From: Fictibacillus phosphorivorans
GTDB taxonomy: Bacteria; Bacillota; Bacilli; Bacillales; Fictibacillaceae
Assembly (NCBI RefSeq): GCF_007673525.1
Contig: NZ_VDZU01000001.1
Span: forward strand, 1,622,177-1,686,176
Direction of reading: 5' to 3'
Length of the DNA stretch: 64,000 bases
Within the stretch, counting starts at the first letter, position 1, and the number at the start of each line of letters is the position of its first letter. Shown here one piece after another: positions 45,111 through 54,999 of this stretch. The position numbers were made by a program, and so were the translations under genes. Under the pieces are notes generated by a model that was given only the letters and a program-made list of their open reading frames with translations, searched no databases and had not been told where the DNA came from.

Positions 45111-45692
45111 ATGATGCTTTATTCTTTCGGAAAATGGCTATGTGGGACCTATTTTAAAGGAACATATAAGCCAGAAATCGTTGGAGCAGAAAATGTGCCG
45201 AAAACAGGAGGCATACTTCTATGTTCCAATCACATCCACAACTACGATCCACCGCTTGTAGGGGTCGCTTCACCACGAGATGTGCATTTTATGGCGAAAG
45301 CAGAACTCTTCTCGGTACCGGTTTTAAAACATATCCTGCCGAAGATCAACGCATTTCCTGTAAAGCGCGGGATGAGCGACAAAACGGCATTAAAAACAGG
45401 GATGAACCTTTTAAAAGAGGGAAAAGTTGTAGGGGTGTTTCCAGAAGGAACCCGCTCAAAGACGGGAGAAATCGGAGAAGGCCTAGCGGGAGCCGGTTTC
45501 TTTGCTCTTAAATCAGATGCTCACATCGTTCCATGTGCGATCGTTGGAGAATACCAAAAAGGAAAAAAACTTAAAGTCGTATTCGGTAAACCAATCGACT
45601 TTACACATTTTCGGGAGCAAAAAGCTTCCGCAAAAGAAGCGACAGAGCTTATAATGAAACATATAGCTCAGTTAAAAAAAGAGCATGAATAA
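45111..45692 (+). CDS. plsC: 1-acyl-sn-glycerol-3-phosphate acyltransferase
   Basis: 193 residues. Acyltransferase motifs NHIHNYD (H41-x4-D46), FPVKRG, FPEGTRSKTG and VPCAIVGEY. It makes phosphatidic acid from lysophosphatidic acid at the membrane. It is translationally coupled to cmk. Together with plsY and gpsA about 4 kb downstream, the window covers three consecutive steps of phospholipid synthesis. Confidence 0.94.
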   Translation: MMLYSFGKWLCGTYFKGTYKPEIVGAENVPKTGGILLCSNHIHNYDPPLVGVASPRDVHFMAKAELFSVPVLKHILPKINAFPVKRGMSDKTALKTGMNLLKEGKVVGVFPEGTRSKTGEIGEGLAGAGFFALKSDAHIVPCAIVGEYQKGKKLKVVFGKPIDFTHFREQKASAKEATELIMKHIAQLKKEHE

Positions 45693-45747
45693 CTTAATCA
45701 ATTATCTTTAAGAATTTACTTTTGAGTTGTTTTTATAAACTTCTTTG

Positions 45748-45882
45748 CAAATTGAATGGAGTGTAAGTTGCGAGACTCCTAGGGGATCAGCGGGACAGGT
45801 GAGACACCTAAAGGACACAAAGTGTCGAGGCGGCTCACCGCACGCCCCCTGGAAAGCGAGCAACTGTAACGGAATTCGATTT
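45748..45882 (+). repeat. Dispersed intergenic element, simple copy R7
   Basis: Starts AAATTGAATGGAGTG and ends AACGGAATTCGATTT. Arms CTAGGGG (45779-45785) and CCCCTGG (45846-45852); an inner hairpin GACAC-AAA-GTGTC replaces the GC-rich version of R6, keeping the pairing. Confidence 0.85.
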
Positions 45883-45985
45883 ACTTTCATCCTTCTTTAA
45901 AAAACAACTCCATGATCGATGTTAATGTTCTTTCATACCGAAAGTTCAATAAATTACTTTTCTAATTTTTGAGGAGGTCACGAAC

Positions 45986-47125
45986 ATGACAGACGAAATG
46001 AGCACAAGTTTAACAAATGCTTCTATGGCTGAAAAAGGTGAAATCATTAAAGGTACTGTACTAAAAGTGGAAGACAAACACGCGTTAGTGGATATCAGCG
46101 CTAAGCAAGATGCGTTTTTACCGATTAATGAAGTATCAAGTCTTTTCATTGAAAAGGTAAGTGACGTGTTGAATGAAGGAGATCAGATCACGGTTAAAGT
46201 ACTTTCTCATACAGAGGACAAGCTACTTGTTTCAAAGAAAGCTGTGGACACTGAAAAATCATGGAGTGAACTCGAAGAAAAGTTTAATTCTAAAGAAACG
46301 TTTGAAGTCGTTGTTCACGATGTAGTAAAAGGTGGACTAGTGGTAGACCTTGGCGTGCGAGCGTTCATTCCGGCTTCTATGGTCGAGTCTCACTTCGTTG
46401 AAGATTTTTCAGATTATAAAGGAAAAACACTTTCTGTGAAAATCGTAGAGCTTGATGCAGAAAAAGGTCGCGTTATCTTATCTCATCGGGCAGTTACTGA
46501 AGAAGCAGCTGTAGCAAAGAAACAAGAGATTTTAGACCGTTTGGCACCAGGCGAAATCATTGAAGGTAAAGTACAACGTTTGACTGACTTTGGTGCTTTT
46601 GTAGATATTGGTGGTGTTGATGGATTAGTCCATGTTTCACAGCTATCACATAACCGTGTTGATAACCCTTCAGAGGTTCTTAGCGAAGGTCAGACGGTAA
46701 AAGTAAAAGTTCTATCTGTTGACCGCGATAATGACAGAATTTCATTGTCGATAAAAGAAACGCAGCCTGGTCCTTGGGAAGAAGCAAGTTCGTCCATCCA
46801 AGCTGGAAGTGTTATTGAAGGTACGGTTAAGCGCATCGTTACGTTTGGTGCATTCGTGGAAGTGGCACCAGGTATTGAAGGCTTAGTTCACATTTCAGAA
46901 TTAGCAAACCGTCATATCGGAAATCCGAGTGAGGTTGTTAAAGAAGGTCAACAAGTTTCTGTTAAAGTTCTTGAAGTTAACAGTCAGGATAAGAGAATGA
47001 GCTTGAGCATGAAAGCCGTTCAAGATGAAAAGGAAAAAGCTAACCTTAAAGAAAACCTTCCGAAAGAAGAAAAAGGATTTTCATTAGCAGACATGATTGG
47101 TGACCAGCTGAAAGGTTATAAATAA
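45986..47125 (+). CDS. rpsA: 30S ribosomal protein S1 homologue (YpfD type)
   Basis: 379 residues with four S1 RNA-binding repeats (about 18-85, 105-170, 190-260, 275-345); the third has DRLAPGEIIEGKVQRLTDFGAFVDIGGVDGLVH. It is the shorter Bacillus form, which is not a tightly bound ribosomal protein as in E. coli. ATG with GAGGAGGT site. Confidence 0.93.
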   Translation: MTDEMSTSLTNASMAEKGEIIKGTVLKVEDKHALVDISAKQDAFLPINEVSSLFIEKVSDVLNEGDQITVKVLSHTEDKLLVSKKAVDTEKSWSELEEKFNSKETFEVVVHDVVKGGLVVDLGVRAFIPASMVESHFVEDFSDYKGKTLSVKIVELDAEKGRVILSHRAVTEEAAVAKKQEILDRLAPGEIIEGKVQRLTDFGAFVDIGGVDGLVHVSQLSHNRVDNPSEVLSEGQTVKVKVLSVDRDNDRISLSIKETQPGPWEEASSSIQAGSVIEGTVKRIVTFGAFVEVAPGIEGLVHISELANRHIGNPSEVVKEGQQVSVKVLEVNSQDKRMSLSMKAVQDEKEKANLKENLPKEEKGFSLADMIGDQLKGYK

Positions 47126-47138
47126 TACCCCTTTCGAC

Positions 47139-47174
47139 ACAGCTCTCGATGATTAGATCGAGGGCTGTTTTTCT
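47139..47174 (+). terminator. Terminator after rpsA
   Basis: ACAGCTCTCGAT...ATCGAGGGCTGTTTTTCTT hairpin. Confidence 0.85.
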
Positions 47175-47225
47175 TGTGGTTAGAAGTGGACCTAATGTGG
47201 CAATAATGCTATCGAGGTGAAAGAG

Positions 47226-47828
47226 ATGAACGATGGCATACTTTTTTATTGGTTCATGTGGATGAGCTGGGTTGTTTCTACCTTTCTTCTGCGTAAAGGA
47301 AAGATAAGAAATCAATGTGTACTTATAACATTGTTTGGAATTATATTGTCCGGTATAAATCTTCATTTTTCTGTAGGAAATATGAATGCTGCATTTGCAT
47401 TCTTCTTGTTGATCGGGTTGATTCATGTTATCAGATTTAGTCATCAGCTCTTTTTTTTCGTTACTAGCAGTTTTATAGTGGCTACAGCTTATGTTTCAAT
47501 CGAACTTTTTGCTTTATACGACCCCGCAAAACTGTTTCTGAACAAGAAAATAATACTCCTCATATTCCTGACACTTTTAACGATTACGTTAGCAAGAAGT
47601 AAAAAAGATCTTTTCAGTTTAATCGCAATAGGTCTTTTTATTGGCGATGCCGCTTATCAATTCATCATTCTCAGGCTCGTTGGCAAGGTCGAGATCGGAT
47701 CTCTATATGTATTGGATTTGTTTGCCTCAACTTCTATGATGCTCTTATTTATGGTAGTATTGGTAGATATGTTCAAAAAAATAAGACGAACAACTTTTAA
47801 AAGGGTTACTTCAGCGAAGCAGATTTAG
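47226..47828 (+). CDS. yphA: YphA-like membrane protein
   Basis: 200 residues, very hydrophobic, six to seven membrane segments. It has the same position as B. subtilis yphA between the S1 gene and der; no function is known. ATG 47226 has AGGTGA 5 bases before it; the frame also opens with GTG 47217. The small gene seaA (yphB), which follows yphA in B. subtilis, is not visible here. Confidence 0.75.
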   Translation: MNDGILFYWFMWMSWVVSTFLLRKGKIRNQCVLITLFGIILSGINLHFSVGNMNAAFAFFLLIGLIHVIRFSHQLFFFVTSSFIVATAYVSIELFALYDPAKLFLNKKIILLIFLTLLTITLARSKKDLFSLIAIGLFIGDAAYQFIILRLVGKVEIGSLYVLDLFASTSMMLLFMVVLVDMFKKIRRTTFKRVTSAKQI

Positions 47829-47962
47829 AAGAGAATCAGTTGTCTAAACCATAAGTAATTTGCTAAAATAAGTGGACTTGTCTAATTACAAGAAAATGAT
47901 AGAGCATATAAAAAAAGAAAATTTGATGATTGACTTGATCAGGAAAAAAGGGAAGTGTCTAC

Positions 47963-49276
47963 ATGACGAAACCAGTTTTAGCCATAGTAGGAAGGCCAAA
48001 TGTAGGAAAATCTACTATATTTAACAGAATTGCCGGAGATCGTATCTCGATCGTAGAAGATATGCCAGGTGTAACGCGTGACCGTATTTATAGCTCAGCA
48101 GAGTGGTTGAACACAGAATTCAACTTAATCGATACAGGCGGTATTGAAATCAGTGATGCACCATTTATGAGTCAGATGAAAGAACAAGCAGAACTTGCGA
48201 TTGAAGAAGCGGATGTTATTCTATTCCTTGTAGATGGAATGAACGGAATTACAGCTGCTGATGAAGAAGTAGCAAAGATGCTGTTCCGATCTAAAAAGCC
48301 TGTTGTATTAGGTGTGAATAAGATCGATAACCCAGAACGTAAAGAATTGTTATATGAGTTCTATAGCTTAGGAATGGGAGAGCCGATCGGTGTATCAGGT
48401 ACACATGGTATAGGTCTTGGAGACCTTTTAGACCAAGTAGTAAGTCATTTCCCTGAAACAGTTGCTGAGGAGAAAGAAGACGATACGATCTACTTTTCTT
48501 TGATCGGTAGACCGAACGTTGGAAAATCTTCTCTTGTAAATGCTATTTTAGGTAAAGAACGAGTTATTGTAAGTAATATTGCTGGAACAACGAGAGATGC
48601 GATCGATTCGAGTTTTGAGCGCGAAGATCAGAAGTATGTAATCATCGATACGGCTGGTATGAGAAAGCGCGGAAAAGTATATGAAACAACTGAAAAATAT
48701 AGCGTTATGCGTGCGATGAAAGCGATCGAACGTTCCGATGTTGTCCTTATGGTCATCGATGCTGAAGAAGGAATCATCGAACAAGATAAGAAAGTCGCTG
48801 GTTTTGCGCATGAAGCGGGTAAAGCAGTAGTGATCGTCGTTAATAAATGGGATGCTGTTGAAAAAGACGATAAGACGATGCAGAAGTTTGAGCAAAAGAT
48901 TCGTGATCATTTCTTATATCTTTCTTATGCTCCGATCGTATTCGTATCTGCATTAACAAAGCAGCGTCTTCATCAGTTGTATCCTGTAATCAATCAGGTT
49001 GCAGAAAATCACTCACTTCGTGTTCAAACGAACATCTTGAATGAAGTGATCATGGATGCCGTTGCGATGAACCCAGCACCAATGGATAACGGAAAAAGAT
49101 TGAAGATCAACTATGCGACACAAGTGGCGTCAAAACCACCTACGTTCGTCATCTTTGTTAATGATCCTGAGCTTTTCCACTTCTCATACAAACGTTTTCT
49201 GGAGAACCGTATTCGTGAAACGTTTGGTTTTGTTGGGACACCGATTAAAATCTTTGCTAGAAAGAAAAACGACTAA
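47963..49276 (+). CDS. der: Ribosome-assembly GTPase Der (EngA)
   Basis: 437 residues with two tandem GTPase domains: G1 motifs [12 protein letters not shown] (about 8-19) and [12 protein letters not shown] (about 183-194), DTGGI and [10 protein letters not shown] switches, NKID and NKWD. A C-terminal KH-like domain (about 355-437) follows. Needed for 50S subunit assembly. ATG behind AAGGGAAG. plsY follows after 6 bases. Confidence 0.97.
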   Translation: MTKPVLAIVGRPNVGKSTIFNRIAGDRISIVEDMPGVTRDRIYSSAEWLNTEFNLIDTGGIEISDAPFMSQMKEQAELAIEEADVILFLVDGMNGITAADEEVAKMLFRSKKPVVLGVNKIDNPERKELLYEFYSLGMGEPIGVSGTHGIGLGDLLDQVVSHFPETVAEEKEDDTIYFSLIGRPNVGKSSLVNAILGKERVIVSNIAGTTRDAIDSSFEREDQKYVIIDTAGMRKRGKVYETTEKYSVMRAMKAIERSDVVLMVIDAEEGIIEQDKKVAGFAHEAGKAVVIVVNKWDAVEKDDKTMQKFEQKIRDHFLYLSYAPIVFVSALTKQRLHQLYPVINQVAENHSLRVQTNILNEVIMDAVAMNPAPMDNGKRLKINYATQVASKPPTFVIFVNDPELFHFSYKRFLENRIRETFGFVGTPIKIFARKKND

Positions 49277-49282
49277 TCTTCC

Positions 49283-49864
49283 ATGATGACGATCGTACTC
49301 TTCGTTATTTCTTACTTGATCGGAAGTGTTAGTTTCAGTTATTTGCTGACTAAAGTATTGAGAAATGAAGATATTAGGAATCATGGAAGTGGTAACGCCG
49401 GTGCAACGAATACGCTTAGAGTGTTAGGAAAAAAACCGGCGATCGCCGTTTTGCTATTAGACTGCTTCAAGGGTATTTTAGTTGTCTGGGTTGCCTTATG
49501 GTTCACAGATTCTTCCTTCATTGCAGTTCTGTGCGGCATGATAGCCGTCATCGGTCACAACTATCCCGTCTTTTATGGATTTAAAGGCGGGAAAGGCGTG
49601 GCTACAGCGATTGGTGTTTTTGCTGCGATTGCATTCTTGCCGTCACTTATAGCAGGTGTTATCGCGATCATAACCATTTGGATATCCAGATTTGTTTCAT
49701 TAGGTTCTATTGTTTTTTTAATTCTTACTCCATTTTTCATGTTGTACCAATTTAATCTGTCACTAGAAGCAGTATTAACTAGCTTCGTTCTTTCGATTGT
49801 TTCAATCTGGAAGCATCGTGGAAATATAGCAAGGATCTGGAATGGGAATGAACGTAAAATTTAA
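49283..49864 (+). CDS. plsY: Acyl-phosphate:glycerol-3-phosphate acyltransferase PlsY
   Basis: 193-residue integral membrane enzyme, about five membrane segments. Motifs: SGNAGATNTLRVLG (motif 1), HNYPVFYGFKGGKGVATAIG (motif 2) and the C-terminal SIWKHRGNIARIW (motif 3). It transfers acyl from acyl-phosphate to sn-glycerol-3-phosphate. It sits directly before gpsA, which supplies that substrate. No strong ribosome site, so coupling to der is likely. Confidence 0.95.
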   Translation: MMTIVLFVISYLIGSVSFSYLLTKVLRNEDIRNHGSGNAGATNTLRVLGKKPAIAVLLLDCFKGILVVWVALWFTDSSFIAVLCGMIAVIGHNYPVFYGFKGGKGVATAIGVFAAIAFLPSLIAGVIAIITIWISRFVSLGSIVFLILTPFFMLYQFNLSLEAVLTSFVLSIVSIWKHRGNIARIWNGNERKI

Positions 49865-49882
49865 TAGTGGAGTGTGACACGT

Positions 49883-50908
49883 ATGGATAATGTTGCTGTT
49901 TTAGGTGCTGGAAGTTGGGGTACTGCCCTTGCCATCGTTTTGGCTGACAACGGTCATAACGTTTCTCTATGGGGACGTAGAGAAGATCAGGTCAATGAGA
50001 TCAACAACGATCATAAGAACGAAAAATATCTGCCTGGCGTTGAACTCCCTGAAAACATCCAAGCAACAACTCAGTTGAAAGAATGTGTGAAAGAAGCGGA
50101 CACGATCGTACTCGTCACGCCAACAAAAGCGATGAGAGAAGTACTCGGACAATTGAAAAAAGAATTGAGCTCTCCTGTTACAATCGTTCATGCTTCTAAA
50201 GGCATCGAGCCTGGTACATATAAACGTATTTCTGAAATCATCGAAGAAGAGCTTCCTCTGAGTGTATTGGATTCTGTGGTTGTTCTTTCAGGTCCAAGTC
50301 ATGCAGAAGAGGTATCTCTAAGGCAGCCAACCACTGTTACGGTATCTTCAGTAAACATGAAGTCTGCTGAAAAAGTACAAGATCTTTTTATTAATCAAAA
50401 TTTCCGTGTCTACACGAATCCTGATGTTGTCGGTGTGGAGCTTGGTGGTGCTCTAAAGAACATCATCGCTCTAGGTGCGGGACTTTCTGATGGATTAGGT
50501 TATGGAGATAACGCAAAGGCGGCTTTAATCACGAGAGGTCTGGCTGAGATCGCCCGACTTGGTACACATATGGGTGCCAATCCTCTAACTTTCTCAGGTC
50601 TTACAGGAATTGGAGATTTGATCGTAACGTGTACGAGTGTTCATAGCCGTAACTGGCGTGCTGGAAATATGCTTGGAAAAGGTATGAAGCTGGAAGATGT
50701 TCTTGAGAACATGGGCATGGTCGTTGAAGGCGTTAGAACCACACAAGCAGCGTACGAATTGAGTAAACGTGAAGAAGTGGAGATGCCGATCACACAAGTG
50801 CTGTATGATGTCTTGTTCAACAACAAGGGTGCAAAACAGGCTGTTGACGATCTGATGCAGCGTTCTCGCACACATGAAGTAGAAGATGTATCTTCTTTAA
50901 AGAGCTAA
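49883..50908 (+). CDS. gpsA: Glycerol-3-phosphate dehydrogenase [NAD(P)+]
   Basis: Makes sn-glycerol-3-phosphate from dihydroxyacetone phosphate, 341 residues. NAD loop [49 protein letters not shown] with the catalytic Lys, and [19 protein letters not shown] 49883 behind GTGGAGTG; GTG 49874 is a possible longer start. Confidence 0.96.
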   Translation: MDNVAVLGAGSWGTALAIVLADNGHNVSLWGRREDQVNEINNDHKNEKYLPGVELPENIQATTQLKECVKEADTIVLVTPTKAMREVLGQLKKELSSPVTIVHASKGIEPGTYKRISEIIEEELPLSVLDSVVVLSGPSHAEEVSLRQPTTVTVSSVNMKSAEKVQDLFINQNFRVYTNPDVVGVELGGALKNIIALGAGLSDGLGYGDNAKAALITRGLAEIARLGTHMGANPLTFSGLTGIGDLIVTCTSVHSRNWRAGNMLGKGMKLEDVLENMGMVVEGVRTTQAAYELSKREEVEMPITQVLYDVLFNNKGAKQAVDDLMQRSRTHEVEDVSSLKS

Positions 50909-50923
50909 ACACACGAAGTCGAT

Positions 50924-50964
50924 AGGCGAATGTCTAAAAAATTTTAGGCAATCGCCTTTTTTTC
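50924..50964 (+). terminator. Terminator after gpsA
   Basis: AGGCGA...CTAAAA-ATTT-TAG...TCGCCTTTTTTT, a long imperfect hairpin. Confidence 0.8.
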
Positions 50965-50968
50965 TTTC

Positions 50969-50995
50969 ACGCTTCCAATCTCCCTGCATACGATA
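50969..50995 (+). promoter_or_regulatory. Candidate sigma-K promoter of spoVIF
   Basis: AC (-35), 16 bases, CATACGATA (-10), fitting the mother-cell sigma-K consensus AC-N16/17-CATANNNTA. It is about 30 bases before spoVIF, a late mother-cell gene in B. subtilis. Confidence 0.6.
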
Positions 50996-51026
50996 AGGTG
51001 AAAAGGAAGTGGGAGGAGGACTTCAG

Positions 51027-51287
51027 GTGGAACGTGAACAACACTTTTTTGATAAGATCGAGAAGAAAACAAGTGTGAAAAAGGATGATATTTTTAAACT
51101 TGCTCAATCCGTAAGCGGGTCAAATCTTCGTGACGAGCGCACGATTCGTATGCTGATTTCCCAAGTATCTTCTATGGCTGGAGTAGCGGTTTCGAAACAA
51201 AAAGAAGATCAGATCGTTCAAGCTGTTCTTAACAATAACATACCTCTCGACTTAGCAACATTATCTAAAATGTTTGAAGGTAAGTAG
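51027..51287 (+). CDS. spoVIF: Stage VI sporulation protein F
   Basis: 86 residues, helical, with FFDKIEKKTSVKKDDIFKLAQSVSG at the N-terminus, the hallmark of SpoVIF, which is needed for assembly of GerE-dependent coat proteins. Start GTG 51027 with GGGAGGAGGA 6 bases before it. In B. subtilis this gene is elsewhere (yjc region); here it is between gpsA and yphE. Confidence 0.87.
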   Translation: MEREQHFFDKIEKKTSVKKDDIFKLAQSVSGSNLRDERTIRMLISQVSSMAGVAVSKQKEDQIVQAVLNNNIPLDLATLSKMFEGK

Positions 51288-51368
51288 GCTCAATTTTTAT
51301 AATTGTATAAAGTGGATTAGCACCTAAAAACATGGAAGTGTTCCTTCGGTACAGGAAGTATTTAGTCG

Positions 51369-51397
51369 AACACCCGGTCACGCCCGGGTGTTTTTTT
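51369..51397 (+). terminator. Terminator after spoVIF
   Basis: AACACCCGG-TCACG-CCGGGTGTTTTTTT hairpin, GC-rich and strong. Confidence 0.9.
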
Positions 51398-51445
51398 GTT
51401 TGGTTTTTTTTATTGATATTGGCTGTTTCTTTGATGTTTCAAAGG

Positions 51446-51498
51446 TAATTGATTTCCGTTCCAGGTTGCTCGCTTTTTGCGGGGCAGGCGGTGAGCCA
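51446..51498 (-). repeat. Truncated copy R8 of the intergenic element
   Basis: Reverse-oriented right half only: AATTGATTTCCGTTCCAG ... GCTCGC ... GGGGCAGGCGGTGAGCC. The left half is missing. The remainder of the 51398-51702 gap shows nothing else beyond an AT-rich region before yphE. Confidence 0.7.
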
Positions 51499-51702
51499 CA
51501 TTCGTACACCTTCAAAAAATGAAACGAAAAGCCCATGCCTTCAAGTTCAAATATAATAAAAAGATCGTCACTCAATCTTGAGGATCAAGTTTTCGATGAT
51601 CAATATACAAGCCTAGTCTCATACAAAATTCCAACTTCCGAAAAAGTAAAGGAAATACCAAGAATTATGCTATAATGTACGCTGTGGACAAGGAGGATAC
51701 AT

Positions 51703-51903
51703 ATGAGTGAAGGTTTGTTAAAAATGTGGGTGGCTCTATCAGCCATCGGTTTAATGTTTGTTGCTGTTTTCTCTATCATGTTTAGTCGAGCGAAATTATC
51801 TGGAATCTTTCAGACGGTCGTTTCACTATTTGCGTGGATCTGTATGATCGTAGCAGGTATTCTAATCATCATCGTTGTGTTCAGCGGACCTGTACAAGGT
51901 TAA
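51703..51903 (+). CDS. yphE: YphE-like small membrane protein (DUF2768)
   Basis: 66 residues with two membrane helices (about 8-27 and 36-60) and little else; start MSEGLLKMWVALSAIG behind AAGGAGG. It matches the DUF2768 family in size, layout and position before yphF. Function unknown. yphF starts 14 bases later. Confidence 0.82.
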   Translation: MSEGLLKMWVALSAIGLMFVAVFSIMFSRAKLSGIFQTVVSLFAWICMIVAGILIIIVVFSGPVQG

Positions 51904-51917
51904 AGGAGGAAGTCAAT

Positions 51918-52628
51918 ATGTCTAAAAAATGGTGGATTCCTTTATGTTTAATTTTATTCACACTTTCAGGATGTTTGTATCCGGAAGAAAGAAAAACACA
52001 GAACCGAGTTCCTTATCAAGATCAGATTACTGCGGTTCAGCAAGCCGTTGAGAGTTTTCAAAAAGATACGGGTGTACTGCCGATTAAAACAAAAGAGGCA
52101 GATACAGATATCTATCAAAAATACTTGATCGACTTTAATAAACTAGTTCCAAAATATATGCAAGAACCTCCCGGCAATGCTTTTGAAAAGGGTGGAACCT
52201 TTCAATACGTATTGATCGATGTAGAGACAAAGCCGACTGTAAAGCTTGCAGATCTTGTATTAACTGATAAGGTTCAGGATATACAGGTTGCTTTAAATAT
52301 CTATATGGCCGAACACGACTACCCGCCTTTTAAAAAGATAGAAGCATCGGGCAGGCACACTCTTGATTTTAAGAAGTTAGGTTTTAAGGAAGATCCGTAC
52401 GTCACAAGTCCTTTTACGGGGAAGAAACTGCCATTTATGATCAATGGTGATGCAAAGATTTTTATAGATTACAGGAAAGATCTAAGTGCAGCGATCACAA
52501 GCTACCAGGATGAATTGGATAAACACGAAGACATACGTCACCTACTAGCCGTTCATTCGTTTTTTGTGCCTGTCTATTCTGTTCCATATACAGTTGAAAA
52601 TAATAAACCTATTTTTTTAATAAAATAG
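51918..52628 (+). CDS. yphF: YphF-like lipoprotein
   Basis: 236 residues. Lipoprotein signal SKKWWIPLCLILFTLSGC (lipobox LSGC), then a soluble extracytoplasmic domain with QDQITAVQQAVESFQKDTGVLPIKT and a second similar block DIQVALNIYMAEHDYPPFKK, suggesting two pseudopilin-like or duplicated modules (inference). ATG 51918 has AAAGGAGGAAG before it. Its place before spoIVA matches B. subtilis yphF. Confidence 0.83.
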   Translation: MSKKWWIPLCLILFTLSGCLYPEERKTQNRVPYQDQITAVQQAVESFQKDTGVLPIKTKEADTDIYQKYLIDFNKLVPKYMQEPPGNAFEKGGTFQYVLIDVETKPTVKLADLVLTDKVQDIQVALNIYMAEHDYPPFKKIEASGRHTLDFKKLGFKEDPYVTSPFTGKKLPFMINGDAKIFIDYRKDLSAAITSYQDELDKHEDIRHLLAVHSFFVPVYSVPYTVENNKPIFLIK

Positions 52629-52635
52629 GCATGAA

Positions 52636-52684
52636 CTCTCCCTTTTTCTAATACATTCATAGAAAAGGCGGAGAGATTTTTTTT
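52636..52684 (+). terminator. Terminator after yphF
   Basis: CTCTCC-CTTTTTCTA...TAGAAAAG-GCGGAGAGATTTTTTT hairpin. Confidence 0.85.
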
Positions 52685-52808
52685 GGAAATCCTTTTAACG
52701 AAACAAGCTTTATAGTTTCATCGGTAGGCACTCTAGTGCGCCCTCCCGTTTTTATGGAACTATACAACCGAGAAAAGCGAGGATCCAATAAAAATTTCCG
52801 TTCCTTTG

Positions 52809-52837
52809 TCATAATCAATAGGACAAAATCATACGAT
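52809..52837 (+). promoter_or_regulatory. Sigma-E promoter of spoIVA
   Basis: TCATAAT (-35), 14 bases, CATACGAT (-10), one mismatch in each hexamer-like box to KMATATT-N14-CATACANT. It lies about 50 bases before spoIVA, known to be mother-cell sigma-E transcribed. Confidence 0.75.
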
Positions 52838-52889
52838 GTATTGTCCAAGACTAGCATCCGGAACTTTATTTGGATCGGGAGGGAAATGA

Positions 52890-54368
52890 ATGGAGAAAAT
52901 CGATATTTTCAAAGATATCGCCGAACGGACAGGCGGAGATATCTACTTGGGTGTAGTAGGAGCAGTTAGAACAGGGAAGTCCACATTTATTAAAAAGTTT
53001 ATGGAGCTTGTGGTGCTGCCGAACATTGATAATGAAGCAGAACGCCAACGTGCTCAAGATGAATTACCGCAGAGTGCAGCTGGACGCACCATTATGACCA
53101 CTGAGCCCAAATTTGTTCCAAACAATGCGGTGAAGATCAATGTAGGTGATGGGCTAGATGTTAACATACGTCTCGTTGATTCAGTAGGTTATGCGGTGCC
53201 GAGTGCAAAAGGGTACGAAGATGAAAACGGCCCAAGAATGATTCATACACCATGGTATGATGAGCCGATTCCGTTTCATGAAGCCGCTGAGATCGGTACT
53301 CGAAAAGTTATTCAAGAACACTCCACGCTTGGAGTAGTAGTAACAACGGATGGAACGATCGGTGAGATTCCAAGATACGATTATGTGGAATCAGAAGAAC
53401 GAGTGGTCGAAGAGCTGAAAGAAGTTGGAAAGCCGTTTATCATGCTGATCAACTCTACACAGCCGCACCATCCAGACACGCAAAGACTTCGCAACGAGCT
53501 TTGTGAAAAATACGATATTCCTGTACTCGCAATGAGTGTTGAAGCGATGACGGAGCATGATATTAACAACGTGTTAAGAGAAGCGTTATACGAGTTTCCG
53601 GTGCTTGAGGTCAATGTTAACCTTCCTAGCTGGGTAATGGTCCTTCGTGAGAACCATTGGTTGCGTGAAAGCTATGAAGAAGCAGTTAGAGAAACGGTTC
53701 AAGACATCAAACGTTTACGTGATGTAGATAAGGTTGTAGGGTTCTTCGCTGACTATGATTTTATCGATGACGCAAGACTCGCAGGAATCGAAATGGGGCA
53801 AGGGATCGCTGAGATCGACTTGTTCGCACCTGATTACCTGTACGACCAGATCTTAAAAGAAGTGGTGGGCGTTGAGATCCGAGGCAAAGACCACTTGCTT
53901 CAGCTGATGCAAGAATTTGCATACGCTAAGACGGAATACGATCAAGTGGCAGACGCGCTAAGAATGGTTAAGCAAACAGGATATGGAATCGCGGCACCAG
54001 CGATTACTGATATGAGCCTCGATGAGCCTGAGATCATCCGTCAAGGATCTCGATTCGGTGTAAGACTTAAGGCGATCGCACCTTCCATTCATATGATTAA
54101 AGTAGATGTAGAATCAGAGTTTGCTCCAATTATCGGTACGGAAAAACAAAGTGAAGAGATGCTTAGATACTTGATGCAAGACTTTGAAGAAGATCCACTA
54201 TCAATCTGGAATTCTGATATCTTTGGAAGATCGCTAAATTCTATCGTAAGAGAAGGAATCCAAGGGAAGATCTCACTGATGCCAGAGAATGCAAGATATA
54301 AATTAAAAGAGACATTAGAACGTATTATAAATGAAGGTTCAGGCGGTTTGATTGCCATTATTTTATAA
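52890..54368 (+). CDS. spoIVA: Stage IV sporulation protein A (coat basement-layer ATPase)
   Basis: 492-residue ATPase that polymerises on the forespore surface to form the base of the coat. Walker A GAVRTGKST at about 24-32, DSVGYAVPSAKGYEDENGPRM near residue 100 (Walker B/switch area), and a conserved C-terminus (ERIINEGSGGLIAIIL) that contacts SpoVM and the membrane. ATG behind GGGAGGG. Single gene between two terminators. Confidence 0.97.
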   Translation: MEKIDIFKDIAERTGGDIYLGVVGAVRTGKSTFIKKFMELVVLPNIDNEAERQRAQDELPQSAAGRTIMTTEPKFVPNNAVKINVGDGLDVNIRLVDSVGYAVPSAKGYEDENGPRMIHTPWYDEPIPFHEAAEIGTRKVIQEHSTLGVVVTTDGTIGEIPRYDYVESEERVVEELKEVGKPFIMLINSTQPHHPDTQRLRNELCEKYDIPVLAMSVEAMTEHDINNVLREALYEFPVLEVNVNLPSWVMVLRENHWLRESYEEAVRETVQDIKRLRDVDKVVGFFADYDFIDDARLAGIEMGQGIAEIDLFAPDYLYDQILKEVVGVEIRGKDHLLQLMQEFAYAKTEYDQVADALRMVKQTGYGIAAPAITDMSLDEPEIIRQGSRFGVRLKAIAPSIHMIKVDVESEFAPIIGTEKQSEEMLRYLMQDFEEDPLSIWNSDIFGRSLNSIVREGIQGKISLMPENARYKLKETLERIINEGSGGLIAIIL

Positions 54369-54374
54369 CTTTTG

Positions 54375-54402
54375 GACTCCTATCATCAGGAGTCTTTTTT
54401 TT
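54375..54402 (+). terminator. Terminator after spoIVA
   Basis: GACTCCT-ATCATC-AGGAGTCTTTTTTTT hairpin. Confidence 0.9.
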
Positions 54403-54566
54403 GTTTTAACGATTAAGGTAACTGTGTATCTCTGTTTGTTTGACTAGAACAAATGACCTGTGCTAAGAGAGTGACTTTATTACCTCGCGAGGATAGTTTT
54501 TTTGTAAAAAAAGGTCAAAAAATAAGGAATTTTAAGGGTTGAATAGCGAAAAACGCCTAAAAAAGA

Positions 54567-54593
54567 TTGAATTTCTCAAGGTAATCGTATAAT
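54567..54593 (+). promoter_or_regulatory. Candidate vegetative promoter of hbs
   Basis: TTGAAT, 15 bases (short), perfect TATAAT. It is about 110 bases before hbs. The 54403-54705 gap otherwise holds only AT-rich sequence and further TA-rich boxes, so more than one promoter is possible. Confidence 0.45.
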
Positions 54594-54705
54594 ATAAGGC
54601 TTGTTACAGATATAATTAGTAAAATCTTGTATATTACATAAATGAAAGAACCATGATTCAAAAGTGTAATGATGGTGAATAGTACCTTGAGAGGAGGTGA
54701 ATGGA

Positions 54706-54978
54706 ATGAACAAGACTGATCTAATCAATGCAGTATCTGAGCAAGCTGAGCTTTCTAAGAAAGATGCATCTAAAGCAGTTGACGCTGTTTTCGAAGCAAT
54801 CACTGGTACACTACAAAGCGGTGATAAGGTTCAACTTATCGGATTTGGTAACTTTGAAGTTCGTGAGCGTGCAGCTCGTAAAGGCCGCAACCCACAAACT
54901 GGTCAAGAGATCGAGATCTCTGCTAGCAAAGTTCCTGCTTTCAAACCAGGGAAAGCCCTTAAGGACGCTGTTAAATAA
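54706..54978 (+). CDS. hbs: DNA-binding protein HU
   Basis: 90-residue nucleoid protein. [21 protein letters not shown] opens the dimerisation helices; the beta-arm segment [24 protein letters not shown] carries the DNA-contacting Arg/Lys and Pro. ATG 54706 after a very strong GAGAGGAGGTG site, consistent with an abundant protein. Confidence 0.97.
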   Translation: MNKTDLINAVSEQAELSKKDASKAVDAVFEAITGTLQSGDKVQLIGFGNFEVRERAARKGRNPQTGQEIEISASKVPAFKPGKALKDAVK

Positions 54979-54999
54979 TTGATACATAGGGCAACTTAA

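Noticed and set aside
52736..52969. 77-codon plus-strand frame before spoIVA
   Set aside because: It covers the sigma-E promoter and overlaps spoIVA in another frame; no ribosome site.
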